Of a stretch of 64,000 nt of DNA, positions 40,906 to 51,934 are shown in pieces. The stretch is from Lepus europaeus (Eukaryota > Chordata > Mammalia > Lagomorpha > Leporidae): assembly GCF_033115175.1 (NCBI RefSeq), contig NC_084834.1, forward strand, positions 7,723,294-7,787,293, in the 5' to 3' direction. The position numbers were made by a program, and so were the translations under genes. Position 1 is the first letter of the stretch; the number at the start of each line of letters is the position of its first letter. Below the pieces are notes generated by a model. The model had not been told where the DNA came from, did not search any database, and saw only the letters and a list, made by a program, of their open reading frames with translations.

Positions 40906-41673
40906 CACGTAGAGGAGGGCTGTGCCTGCACAGTGAGAGGGCAGGTGCAAGAGCAGGCTTGCAAGGTGCAGTGACACAAGCTCCCTCTGGGTCACCTGGA
41001 AACCTGAAGACTGACATTTTGTTAGCTCCTTGGCCGCCCCCTCGACTCTAAATGGTTTCAGCTACTGCCCCAGTGATGCCATGGAGCTCTGGAAAGGGTA
41101 TGGCTCTGGGACTAGAGCCTCTGTCCATGGGGTAAATGCTGACCTTAGCACCCACTGTCTGGGAGCCTGGGGTAAGTGTCTAATACAGCCACCCAACTCT
41201 AGGGAGATCTGGTAAATGAAGACATTGCAGAGTAGGGAAACTGATCCCACACAAGGTGCATGGAGTGAAACTGGAGGTCAGGACTTCAGTAGGAGACAGG
41301 CTAGAATACAGAAATGCCTGGTCCTTCAAGCTGCTACCAGGTAGTAAAGGGTTGGTGGGGATGAGGGCCTGATCGGCAAGACTGGCGCCTTCTCCTAGAA
41401 GCAGTTTCCCATTCTGATGGAAGCTGTGAGGCTGCATAGATTCAGCAGACTTTCAGGGCTGAGGAAACCACACTTGGAATTCAGGACACCCACAGGAAAT
41501 GCGTCCTGGCAACCCCCAGGTTGGAAATAAGACCAAAGAACCGCTATGCAGTCGAAGGCAGGAGTCTGTTGATTCAGCCACTTCAGACCCGGGGGGAAAC
41601 CTGAGCTTCCCTGAGTCTGGGTGGGTAGCTCCAGGCTGTGACTGCCAACTCAAAGTGTTCAAAATGTACATGT
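40906..41673. other. Intronic sequence, nothing recognised
   Basis: Could include internal retroviral sequence following the LTR, but no frame or motif supports it. Confidence 0.35.
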
Positions 41674-41980
41674 GGGGCCGGCACTTGGCTCACTTGGTTA
41701 ATCCTCCCCCTGTGGTGCCAGCATCCCATATGGGCGCCGGTTCTAGTCCTGGTTGTTCCTCTTCCAGTCCAGCTCTCTGCTGTGGCCCGGGAGTGCAGTG
41801 GAGGATGGCCCAAGTGCTTGGGCCCTGCACCCGCATGGGAGAGCAGGAGGAAGCACCTGGCTCCTGGCTTCGGATCGGTGTAGCTCCAGCCATAGCAGCC
41901 ATTTGGGGGGTGAGCCAACAGAAAGAAGACCTTTCTCTCTGTCTCTCTCTCACTCTCCAACTGTCAAATTATAAAAAAAG
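41674..41980 (+). mobile_element. Young CSINE, sense
   Basis: Head ggggccggcacttggctcac to tail caactgtcaaattataaaa. Confidence 0.9.
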
Positions 41981-42026
41981 AGTAAATTGCATGGGCCCTG
42001 GAGGCGTCACCACAGAGACCCTGCAG

Positions 42027-42320
42027 GGGCCGGTGGTGTGGCTTAGCGGGGAAGTCCGAAGTCTGCTGCCTCCAGTGCCGTGACCCATACAGGCACCAAT
42101 TCGAGTCCCTGCTGCTCCACTTCTGTTCCAGCTCTCTGCTCTGGCCCAAGTCCTTGAGCCCATGCACCTACGTGGGAAGACCTGGAGGAAGCTCCTGGCT
42201 CCTGATCGGCACAGCTCTGGCCATTGTAGCTATCTGGGGAGTGAACCAGCGGATGGAAGATCTCTATCTGCCTCTCCTCTCCCTGTATAACTCTTTCAAA
42301 TAAATAAATCATTTAAAAAA
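42027..42320 (+). mobile_element. CSINE, sense
   Basis: Head ggggccggtggtgtggctta to tail tctttcaaataaataaatc. Confidence 0.88.
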
Positions 42321-43169
42321 AGGGACCAGGAAAATGCAGATAATAGAAACAAAGACGGACAATTAGGAAAACAGAACAGATAGATTATTTTAAATACTCC
42401 AGCAGCAGAGTGGAGAAGAGGAGAAAGGGTTCGACTCTGATTGGCCAAGATCTCAGAGCTGACAAAGGCAGGGCAGGGGCAGGAAGCCTGGGGTAGGGAG
42501 AACTGGGACCCTGACCAACCTGCCTGGGTTGAAACCCTGCTCCTCCATTGCACATGACTGCTCAGAGAGGATTTCCTGAGAGCCAGGCTGTTCCACCCTC
42601 GGGACACATGCTCAGGACACACGCCTTTGTTCTCACCACTACCACCCTCCCCCAAGGCTTCTGCCTTGCCCTTCATTGTGCCTGCACCAGCCCTGACCTC
42701 CAGGGCCTGCTGGAATCCCGTCTGCACACAGAAATCCCATCACAGGACAGCTGTTCCCAGGGTGAGGCCCAGCCCCTCCCCGGGACCCAGCATCACCCAG
42801 AACCTTGCTCTGCAGCTCTCACTCGCCTGCCTCTCAGGCAGCGTGAGCTCCCTGGGGCCCAGCCCCTTAGCCCAGGCTGGTCCCTCAGTTCCCGCGTGGG
42901 CTGAGGCCAGCTGTCACCTCACTGCTCACTCCGGCTGATCCACGCATCCCCTGCCTCCATGAGAGGTCACTCCCCCTCCCCTACCGCACAGTCTCGGGAC
43001 AACAAGGACAGTTAGGAATTGTCCTTTTAACTCTGACTGTGGCTGTCATAAACACGTTTGGAGATCTGTGCTCCAGGTTACTGTGGCCTCCATGACCGCA
43101 TCTCCTAGGGCCTCACCTACACAGCCCCATGACTCAAATCTTGCCAGGTTCCACGCCCCTCAGGATGAG
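42321..43169. other. GC-rich intronic sequence
   Basis: Frames at 42548-42904 and 42627-42938 (+) are compositional. No gene or repeat recognised. Confidence 0.4.
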
Positions 43170-43485
43170 TGACTGGAGGCTGGTGTGGTGGTGAAGCAGG
43201 TAAAGCTGCCGCCTGCGATGCCCACATTTGTCCCAGCTGTTCCACTTCCATCCAGCTCCCTACTAATGGACCAGGAAAGCAGCGGAGGATGGCCCAAGTA
43301 CTTAGGCCCCTGTCCCCACATGGGAGACCTGAAAAAAGCTCTTGTCTCCTAGCTTCCATTGGCCTAGCCTACCCAGGCCATTGCAGACATTTAGGGAGTG
43401 AACCAGCAGCTGAAGATCTCTTTCCCTCTCTGTCCCTACCCTCCCCCACTCCCCCCCACCCCCCCACCCCCGCCCCGTTTGTTTT
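43170..43485 (+). mobile_element. CSINE, sense, with a C-rich tail
   Basis: Head ggctggtggtggtgaagcag-like text to gtgaaccagcagctgaag. The usual CT tract is replaced by a C-rich low-complexity stretch (43436-43482). Confidence 0.85.
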
Positions 43486-43757
43486 TAAGATTTCTTTCTT
43501 TGTTAGAAAGGCAAACAAACAAGAAGATGTGAGTGACTCAGCCCCCATGTCTTAATGCCCACAGGTTAGATGAGGGTTGACAGTCTCAGCCAGGCCCCAT
43601 GGGCTCCCTCCTTTGCCACGGAGCCTCCAGCCCTCCCTCACTGTACCCCCTGGGCACACTCGGCCTCAGGCCAGCCCCTCCCGCAGCTGGGCAGACACAG
43701 AGGCTGCTCCCACTCTCCCATTAGGACACAGTGGGGAGCTGGGTTTTGTAGCAATTC

Positions 43758-44001
43758 CTTTTTATCCATTTATTTATTTTTAATTTGAGAGGTAGTGTTT
43801 TAGACCATGAGAGGGAGAATCAGGGAGAGGGAAGAAGTCTTCCATGTGCTGGTTCACTCCCCACATGGCTACAATGGCCCAAACTGTACCAATCTGAAGC
43901 CAGGAGCCAGGTGATTCTTCCAAGTCTCCCAAGTGCGTGCAGGGGCCCAAGCAAAGCACTTTTGGGTCATCTTGCCCTGGTTTCCAGGCCACAGCAGAGA
44001 G
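43758..44001 (-). mobile_element. 5'-truncated CSINE, antisense, with target-site duplication
   Basis: Tail tccatttatttatttttaat to cagcagagagc, where the head is missing. Flanked by tgtagcaattcc at 43746-43757 and 44002-44013, so the truncation was present at insertion. Confidence 0.85.
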
Positions 44002-44034
44002 CTGTAGCAATTCCATTTCAGAACACCTGGGTCG

Positions 44035-44290
44035 GGGCCGGCGCTGCAGCACAGTACGTTAATCTTCCACCTGTGGTGCCGGCATCCCAAATGGACACCG
44101 GTTCTAGACCCGGCTGCTCTCTTCCCGTCCAGCTCTCTGCTAGGGCCAGGGAAAACAGTAGAAGATGGCCCACGTGCTTGGGCCCCTGCACCAACGTGGG
44201 AGACCGAGAAGCTCCTGGCTTCAGTCATTTGGGGAGTGAACCAGCGGAAGGAAGACCTTTCAAATAAATAAATAAATCTTTAAAAAAAAT
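44035..44290 (+). mobile_element. CSINE, sense, internally shortened
   Basis: Head ggggccggcgctgcagcaca to tail tttcaaataaataaataaat. The CT tract is missing (gaagacctttcaaataaat). Confidence 0.88.
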
Positions 44291-44455
44291 GAGAGGTAGA
44301 GTTACAGACAGTGAGAGGGAGCTGCACTGATACCAGGCCAGGAACCAGGAGCTTCTTTCAGGTCTCCCATGCGGGTGCAGGGACGGCTGGAGCCCTTATG
44401 GGAAACCGGCACTTCAGGCCAGGGCTTTAACCTGCTGCGCCACAGTGCCGGGCCC
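44291..44455 (-). mobile_element. Internally deleted CSINE, antisense
   Basis: Tail-side gaggtagagttacagacag, central ctcccatgcgggtgcaggg and head ctgcgccacagtgccgggcc are all present but compressed into about 165 bp. Confidence 0.85.
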
Positions 44456-44485
44456 TGTAGCATTCCTTTTAGGAGCACCTGGGTC

Positions 44486-44765
44486 AGCCATTGATGTGGC
44501 TCAGTAGGTTAATCATCCGCCAGCGGTGCCGGCATCCCGTATGGGCACCGGATTCTGTCCTGGCTGCTCCTCTTCCCATCCAGCTCTCTGCTGTGGCCTG
44601 GGAAGGCAGTGGAGGATGGCCCAAGTGCTTGGGCCCTGAACCCGCATGGGAAGCTCCTTGGCTTCGGAGCCTTCTGGGCGTGAACCAGCGGAAGGAAGAC
44701 CTTTCTCTCTGTCTCTCCCTCTCGCTATAATGCTACCTCTCAAATAAATAAAACCTTAAAGAAAG
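44486..44765 (+). mobile_element. CSINE, sense, with internal deletion
   Basis: Head tcagccattgatgtggctca to tail ctctcaaataaataaaacc. The middle is shortened after ccgcatgggaagctcc. It abuts the CpG-rich promoter block. Confidence 0.88.
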
Positions 44766-44902
44766 GGAGCTCCCGGGCCCCACAATACCTAAGCTGCCCT
44801 GAGATGTGGTTTCCCCGAAAGCGCGATCTCAGACCTCGCACAGAGCAGCGCCGGCCGACTCGGGACTCCGCTCCTGCTCCCGGCCCTCCCCTTCCCGCTT
44901 AC

Positions 44903-44970
44903 CTGCAGCCGGTGATCCTAGCAGTCCCGAGCAGGTCCGGGTGTTTCTGCAGCCTGTCTAGGTCCACACT
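44903..44970 (-). other. TRIM75: Probable non-coding first exon of the TRIM75-like gene
   Basis: On the minus strand the sequence ggctgcag|gtaagc gives a strong donor with the exon's 3' end at 44903. With a TATA/CArG-like box at 44991-45000 the start site should be near 44965-44970, giving an exon of about 65 nt without any ATG. The link to the coding exon at 36.8-38.2 kb rests on strand, distance and the absence of another candidate. Confidence 0.45.
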
Positions 44971-44984
44971 GTCTGCTTAGCTGT

Positions 44985-45080
44985 GAGCTGCCTAAATAGG
45001 CTGGCGGGAGGGCGGGCATCTTCAGTCCCTGCCCCACAGCTGGAAGCCCCGCCCTGAGGAGGGTCACCCTGGGCGGGGTC
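44985..45080 (-). promoter_or_regulatory. GC-box plus CArG/TATA-like promoter, minus strand
   Basis: A perfect CC(A/T)6GG box (CCTATTTAGG on the minus strand, 44991-45000) sits 20-30 bp from a plausible start site. It could serve as a TATA substitute or as an SRF site. Upstream on the minus strand are three GC boxes: 45009-45016 (ggcggg type), 45046-45054 (gccccgccc) and 45071-45078 (gggcgggg). The adjoining 44820-44910 stretch is CpG-rich. This is the only promoter-like block upstream of the minus-strand TRIM75-like gene in the window. Confidence 0.5.
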
Positions 45081-46258
45081 ACAGTGTCCTTGAGGGGCTG
45101 CTGCTGGGGAGGGAATCACCTGAGATCCCATCAGGCCAGGGTGGGCCTGGTGGTGAGAAGCTGATCTCATCTCTGCCTCTCAAGCCTCCATTAATCCCCA
45201 ATGTGCTTAGAATGCCTGAATCCTGTCTGCTGTGGGGAAACTGAGGTCTCCAAGACCGGGGAGCTTGGCCTCTCTGGTGTCACCCTGTGTTTCGTGAACA
45301 GTGTCCTGTGCAGGGCGAGGAGTGGGCGGCTCCACCCTGAGCAGGCAGACGTGGGGCTGAGCGCACCCCGGCTCCTTGCCCCTGACAGCTGGCTGAGCCT
45401 GTCCTTGTCACTGCAGAGCCCTCGCTGGGGGAAGGCAGGCAGACAGGGTGGTGGCTGGAGAGCACTCTGCGCACCTCACACACAGGGCCAGACCGTGGGA
45501 ACAATCCAAGCCAGGGACAGTTGTGCAGCTATGATGGCTGGGACTCCCGGAGCCACTGACTCTGAGCAAGGAAGGAGCTGGGAATAAGGAGCCCTTGCAG
45601 GGAAAGAACCCCAGACACCAGCGCGTCAGCAGAAAGCCCCGAGCCATGAGGCGGCCAAGCCAGAGTGCTGTGGCTTCTGAGCCCCTGATGACGCCTTTTC
45701 AGGTTGATGTCTCAGGGTTAGAGTGACTCCCACTCTCCGCAATCCTCCACCCCATTCCCATCCGGAGGCAAATCCAGATCCTGCCTGTGCCCAGTGCCCT
45801 GGTGACCTCTGTACCCACTTAGCCTGCCTGGCCTCTTCAGTGACTCACTCCTATAACCTTCTCCCTCACCCTATTCCACTCCCTATGTGTTTTCTTGTTT
45901 ACATTGCAATTCTAATCCTGTTCCTTGAAACAGGAGGAGCAGTTTCTTTTGCTCTTGCAAGAGGTAATCTGTTTGCCAAGCTCCAGAAGAGCCTGCACAG
46001 TGCGGTTCCCCACCCATTCTCAATCTCCACCCCCACTACCCCGCTCTCTTTCCCCCTCCTTCAGCATACAGCAGCACAGGTCTTTGCATAGGCAGCCCCT
46101 CCCCCACACACATCACAGGAACTCATGTGTCTGATAAACACAGGGTATTCTATATGTATACCTCGTTTTTCATAAGAACCCAGTCTAACGGTCACTTTCT
46201 CTGGGAAGCTCTGAACTCTGAAATTCTGTGACTCATCAATTTATTTGGAGATTTTCTT
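45081..46258. other. GC-rich sequence upstream of the minus-strand promoter
   Basis: Several frames of 75-130 aa exist on both strands, without recognisable domains. No gene called. Possible distal regulatory sequence. Confidence 0.35.
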
Positions 46259-46582
46259 TTTCTGTTTATTTATTTGAAAGGCAGATTACAGACACAGAGA
46301 AGGGCGGAAAGATGGGAGAGAGAGCTCTTCCACCCACTGGTTCACCCCTGAAATGTTGCAATGGCCAGACCTGGGCTGATCCAAAGCTAGGAGACAGTGA
46401 GCTTCTTCTGGGTCCCCCAGGCAGGGCCAGGGGCCCTCGCACCTGGGCCATCCTCCACTGCCCTCCCAGGCCATTAGCAGGGAGCTGAATTGGAAGCGGA
46501 GCAGCTGGGACTCAAACTGGTGCCCATTTGGGATGCCGGCTCTGCACGCAGAGGCTCAACCTACCACGCCACAGCTCCAGTC
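46259..46582 (-). mobile_element. CSINE, antisense
   Basis: Tail ctgtttatttatttgaaagg to head cacgccacagctccagtc. Confidence 0.88.
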
Positions 46583-46728
46583 TTGGAGAATGTTTTCCTT
46601 ACATGGATTGAAATTCATAACTGACTTCTAATATGTCACCTATATGCTTTTAAAATTCAAACGCAATCATCAATGGATAATGAGATTTTAAGGAATGACA
46701 AACATAATGCAGGAGTGTGGTTCCAGGG

Positions 46729-47058
46729 CTGGCGCTGTGGTGCAGCGGGTTAAAGCCCTTGCCTGAAATCCCAGCATCCCATGTGGGCGCCGGTTCTAAT
46801 CCAGGCTGTTCCTCTTCCCATCCAGCTCTCAGCTATGGCCTGGGAAAGCAGTAGTTGATGGCCCAACTCCTTGGGCCCCTGCACCCATGTGGAATCCCAG
46901 AAGAAGCTCCTGGATCCTGGCTTTGGATCGGCGCAGCTCTGGCCATTGCGGACATCTGGGGAGTCAAGCAGTGGATGGAAGACCTCTCTCTGTCTCTACC
47001 TCTCTCTGTAACTCTATCTTTCAAATAAATAAAATAAATCTTTAAAGAAAGACATTTA
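46729..47058 (+). mobile_element. CSINE, sense
   Basis: Head ggctggcgctgtggtgcag to tail ctttcaaataaataaaat. Confidence 0.88.
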
Positions 47059-47433
47059 AAAAAAGAGTATGATCCCATAACATTCTTTTGCCACATGGTG
47101 TGGCTGCCATCTTGCTTTGGGTCAGTACACCCTATGATGTTTGCATGGTGACAAAATCACTTCATGATACTATCTTTTGTACCTGAGTGAGGGCAAACAG
47201 AGGAGCACCATACACTGATAAAGTCTGCTGGTCCTTTATTACGGCGGTGGAGAGTGGGCTTGTGCCCTAAAGAACTCTCGACCCTGAAGCCCAAAGCAAA
47301 AGGGTCCACAAAAACAGAAGGGGTAATACATGGTTGCTAGGATCAGCGGGAATGCATGGTTACCATGGTCAAGCTAACCTAAGGCCTACGTGAAACTAAT
47401 ATCAATTATAACCTTGACGATACAAGTACAATA

Positions 47434-47761
47434 TTTTTAAAGATTTATTTATTTCTTCGTAAGGCAGAGTTACAGAGGTGCAGAGGCAGAGAGAGAGAGT
47501 CTTCCACCCACTGGTTCATTCCCCAAATGGCCGTAACAGCTGGAGCTGCACCAATCTGAAGCCAGGGGCTTCTTCCAGGTCCCCCACAGGGCTACAGGGG
47601 GCCAAGAATTTGGGCCATCTTCTTCTGCCTTTTCAGGCCATAGCAGAGAGGCCATAGCAGAGAGCTGGATGTAAGTGGAGCAGCTGGGACTCAAACCAGT
47701 GCCTGTATGGGATGCTGGCACTTCTGGCAGTGGCCCTACCTGCCACACCACAGTGCCGGTC
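47434..47761 (-). mobile_element. CSINE, antisense, within the LTR
   Basis: Tail tttttaaagatttatttattt to head ccacagtgccggtc. A short internal duplication gccatagcagagag is seen at 47637-47664. Confidence 0.88.
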
Positions 47762-47807
47762 ACAACAATTAGAATTTTTTTTTAAAAGTTTTTTATTTTA
47801 TTTTTTT

Positions 47808-48817
47808 AAAGATTTATTTATTTATTTGAAAGTCAGAGCTACACAGAGAGAGGAGAAGCAGAGAGAGAGAGAGAGAGAGAAAATTTGGCGAACCCTAAAG
47901 GCTTCCATTGCGTCGGCAACTCATGACTAGAGCCTAGGGAGATTACTGACGCCATAAACAAGAGTGTCAAATTGTTAAGTCAACAACAGGAGTCACTGTG
48001 TACTTATGTCTCATGTGGGATCTGTCCTTAATGTGTTGTCCAATGTGAAGCAATGCTATAACTAGTACTGAAACAGTATTTTTACACCTTGTGTTTCTGT
48101 GTGGGTGCAAACTGATGAAATCTTTACTTAGTATATACTGAATCAATCTTCTGTATATAAAGATAATTGAAACTGAAAATAAAAAAATTTGGTTTCAACT
48201 TGGAAATTGCATAACAATTAATCAATTCTAAAAAAATATCATGTAGGATCTCTGTCCATAATGTGCTGTACACTGTGATTTAATGCTATAACTAGTACTC
48301 CAACAGTATTTTTCACTTTGTGTTGCTATGTGGGGGCAAACTGTTGAAATCTTTACTTAATATATACTAAACTGATCTTCTGTATATGAAGAGAATTGAA
48401 AATGAATCTTGATGTGAACGGAAGGGGAGAGGGAGCGGGAAAGGGGAGGGTTGCGGGTGGGAGGGAAGTTATGGGGGGGGGGGAAGCCATTGTAATCCAT
48501 AAGCGGTACTTTGGAAATTTATATTCATTAAATAATTAAAAAAAAAAAAAAAGAAAAGTCTTCCATCCAGTGGTTCACTCCCCAATTGGTTGCAATGGCC
48601 GGAGCTGTGCCGATCCAAAGCCAGGAGCCAGGAGCTTCCTCCCGATCTCCCATGAGGGTGCAGGGGCCCAAGGACTTGGGCCATCCTCCACTGCTTGCCC
48701 AGGCCATAGCAGAGAGCTGGATCAGAAGAGGAGCATCTGGGACCTGAACCAGCGCCCATAGGGGATGCCGGTGCTTCAGGCCAGGGTGTTAACCTGCTGT
48801 GCCACAGTGCCAGCCCC
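47808..48817 (-). mobile_element. CSINE, antisense, split by an L1 3' end
   Basis: Tail part 47808-47881 (aaagatttatttatttattt and GA tract) and body 48556-48817 (tcttccatccagtggttcac to cagtgccagcccc). The flank caacaatta occurs at about 47763 and 48818, a likely target duplication in the LTR. Confidence 0.85.
47882..48555 (+). mobile_element. Young L1 3' end with duplicated 3' UTR module
   Basis: L1 end starting at ggcgaaccctaaaggcttcc. The UTR module (gctataactagtact ... ctgtatat(a/g)aag) occurs twice, at about 47995-48185 and 48240-48410, followed by the G-rich tract 48424-48483 and a poly(A). Inserted into the GA tract of an antisense C-repeat (gagagaaaa on both sides). Confidence 0.88.
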
Positions 48818-49110
48818 CAACAATTACAAATTTAACAATTTCAGTTATAATCTTGACATTACTCCAGCTATTGGTCTAAATCATATGTGGTACATAGACA
48901 AATTACAATCTTATTAACCCAAGTACAGTCAATCTGTTTTTAAGCTTGAGTGACCATGCTAGGGGGTTTCTGTGCTCTGCAAAGTGTGAAGCAGTGGACT
49001 GCTATTGTCTGAATTTTTGAGATCAGAGTTTCAGACCAGAGTCTCACGGTGGGGGGTGCTTTCTCAAGATGGACTCCCTGCCGTCAAGGTGTCAGTTCAA
49101 TGCATTCCTC

Positions 49111-49717
49111 AGAACACCCCATCATGAAGCCGCATACCACTGTATTTCACGTGTGCTTCCAATCTATAAAACAGATTACATCTCAAAATATGAGTTTACA
49201 AATATCAGGAGAAAAAATAATAAGGACTGACAGATTAAGTATGTGTGTAGTTGGCCAAGCTTGTCAGTGGCTCTAATTTTGTGCAGACCTTCACAATGCT
49301 CTCTGCTTTGAACTTTCCCAGCTAAGTCAACAATGATTTGGGAGACTCACAGAAGACAGATTTTCTATGTTGAAAAGTCAACTGGCTCATAGAGGAGTCT
49401 AAAGGGATTTGCTGCTGGGAGTGACCCGGAGCCCTCTGCAGGGAGGAGCCCTTGTGTGGCTGAGCCCGTCTGATGGAAGCTCAACTTGCTGAATCTGCTT
49501 CCTTCAGAGGCTGGGCTCAGGCCAGAAGTCCAGGTCCTTCAGACTGGGTCCACACACTCTTGTCTGGGCAGAGGCTAATGTGAGGCCCTCGATCAACAAC
49601 ACCCATCCTTTGCCACCTGTTGCCCTCAGAGGTCCCACATCTACTTAGCACTTCCCACGCCTGCCCATCTTACCGCTGGCTGGGCTAGGGAGTCTTTAAG
49701 GTCTGGGATTTTTGTGT
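49111..49717. other. Intergenic sequence, nothing recognised
   Basis: No gene or repeat family identified. Confidence 0.4.
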
Positions 49718-50013
49718 TGGCCAATGTGGCACAGCAGGGTAAGCTGCCACTCAGGATGCCCGCAAGAACATATGGGAGTGCTGGGCTCACATTCTGGCTC
49801 CTCTTCTTTCAGCTCCCTGTTAAAGTGCCTACGAAACAGCGGATGATGGTCCACGTGCTTGGTCCCCTGCTATCCACATGGGCGATGTCAGGCTTTGGCC
49901 GACCAGTCTTGAGAGGCCGCTGCTGCTGCTGCAGTTTGGAGAGTGAACCAGTAAACGGAAGCTGCCTCTGCCCTCTTTCTCTGTTAACTGCTTTTAAAAT
50001 AAATAAATTGAAA
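49718..50013 (+). mobile_element. Old CSINE, sense
   Basis: Text ttggccaatgtggcacagc, gagagtgaaccagtaaacgg and aaaataaataaattg. Confidence 0.78.
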
Positions 50014-50727
50014 GAGAAAAAAGATCTAGGATCTCTGATGAGGGCGGATGAATGGGCCTGACCTAGAGTCTGGGAGCTCTCAGGGGCTCTGCCCACACAG
50101 TGACTGTCGTCCCCCATAGTGGACCTTGAGTGAGAGGCGGGGGCGGGGGGCTCATCTGCGCACATAATCAGTCAAATGTGTGCCCTGCCCAGGACTGGAC
50201 ACCTGCTTCATCTCACTTCCCCTACACGGCAACTGTGTTCTCACCTAGAGATGGCACCGGCAGAGGATGGCTGGGGATGTAGAGACAGAGAATGGAATGG
50301 CAGCCCTCCAAATACCACTCAGATCCAACAAGCACAGGCACCACATGTCCTGCCTCCCTCCCAGGGACACGGAAAGCCCTGCCTGACCTACCCGGAGTAC
50401 TTCTTTCCTTGGGACAGAAGTATGAGGTGTCAGCCTACCCCTACTCCTGCCTCCAGCTCCAGAGACCTGGGACCTCAGGACGGTTCACAGGACCTCCCCT
50501 CTTCCTACCAGCCCAGGTGTTCTACTTGATAAAGAGGGTGGCAGCTTCCAATTCATGGTGACATTTTCTGGAGAAGGCCAGGGCTGCTGCTTATCCTTCC
50601 TCCTACTTCTCCATCCACCTGTAGGTGCAGACAAATGCAGTTTTGTTTCTCCAGTTCCATCTTCTCCCCACAAGGCTAACTCATAGAGAAAGGAACTAAG
50701 CCCCTTGTACCAAAGCTCTATGGATTG
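50014..50727. other. GC-rich intergenic sequence
   Basis: Frames at 50176-50529 and 50292-50561 (+) have no recognisable domain. No gene called. Confidence 0.35.
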
Positions 50728-51062
50728 GCTGGCACTGTGGCTCACTTGGCTAATCCTCCGCCTGCAGTGCCGGCACCCCAGGTTCTAGTTCCAGTTGGGG
50801 AGCCTGGTACTAGTCCTGGTTGCCCCTCTTCCAGTCCAGCTCTCTGCTGTGGCCCAGGAGGGCAGTGGAAGATGGCCCAAGTCCTTGGGCCCCTGCACCC
50901 ATGTGGAAGACCCGGAAGAAGCACCTGGCTCCTGGCTGCAGATCGGCGCAGCTCTAGCCGTTGCAGCCAGTTGGGGAGTGAACCAGTGGATGGAGGACTT
51001 CTCTCTCTGTCTCTACCCCTCACCATAACTCTGTCTTTCAAATAAATAAAATAAATCTTTGG
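50728..51062 (+). mobile_element. CSINE, sense, with target-site duplication
   Basis: Head ggctggcactgtggctcac to tail ctttcaaataaataaaat. Flank ag(c/t)tctatggat at about 50714 and 51071. Confidence 0.9.
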
Positions 51063-51174
51063 AAAAAAAAAGTTCTATGGATCTGGCAGGGGACCTACAA
51101 TCTTCAGTTAACATAAAACGGTTTTGAAAGAGTTTTGCATGGAAAATTATTTTCTTTGTGTAAATAAAGTATTC

Positions 51175-51478
51175 TGGGGTCAAGTGGGTTGAGGTGCCAA
51201 GTGTCAGAGTTATCCCTCATTAGGACACTGGTTCAAGCCCCAGCTGTTCCATTTCTGATCCAACTTCCTGTTCATGTGCTTAGGAGGGCACTGGGAAGAT
51301 GGCTCAGGTGCTTGGACCCTTGCCACCCATGTTGGAAACAGATGGTGTTCCTTGCTCCTGGCTTTTGCCTGGCCACTGTGGCCATTTGCAGGGTAAACCA
51401 GCTGATAGAAGAATCTCTCTCTCTCTTTCTCTTTCCCTCCCCGCCTCCCTTTCAAAGAAGTAAAATAGATCTTTAAAC
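51175..51478 (+). mobile_element. Old CSINE, sense
   Basis: Text tggggtcaagtgggttgagg, ctgttcatgtgcttaggagg and cctttcaaagaagtaaaat. Confidence 0.75.
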
Positions 51479-51934
51479 AACAGCAGATCAGCAAGCTGCA
51501 GCTGGGTTCCTGAGCCGACAGAGGGCCAGGTGCATGGGCCAAGGCAAGTTCTGAGGGCTGCCCCTGTGCTGCCTGACCATGCGCCGGGCTACTAGATGGT
51601 TTCCGAGAACATGAGCACAGGCTGAGGTTCTGGACGAAATCTGTGGCTTTGATCTAGTGATCAGTGCGAACTGCCATTAGAAACACCAGACCGTCTGCGC
51701 CTAAAGTGAATTCCGCCTCCTAGGGTGTGTTCTGTAACCTGCACTTCAATTCCCGTCATGGCCCTGGGGAGGATGAAATCACTGGTGAACCATCAGTCCA
51801 ACCAGGAGGATGAGACACCTGTAGCAGCTGCAGCCATGCTAAGGTGAGAACACCTGACAAGGATGTGGCATACCACGTATCAGCACCACCAAGGGTGGAG
51901 GAGCCTTTCTCTTTAAGAGTTAATTATGTATACA
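51479..51934. other. Intergenic sequence, nothing recognised
   Basis: No gene or repeat family identified. Confidence 0.4.

Larger units (their letters stand above)
47180..49110 (-). mobile_element. Solo LTR, antisense, interrupted by two CSINEs and an L1
   Basis: LTR pieces at about 47180-47433 and 48818-49110 match the copy at 54.42-55.10 kb. Read on the minus strand they give U3, a segment gggtcgagagttctttaggg, aataaaggaccagcagac (poly(A) signal near 47233) and an end ctcaggtaca. No viral gene lies between; the interior is later insertions. Confidence 0.7.

Noticed and set aside
42548-42938. 118-aa and 103-aa frames
   Set aside because: GC-rich intronic sequence, no domain, overlapping frames on both strands.
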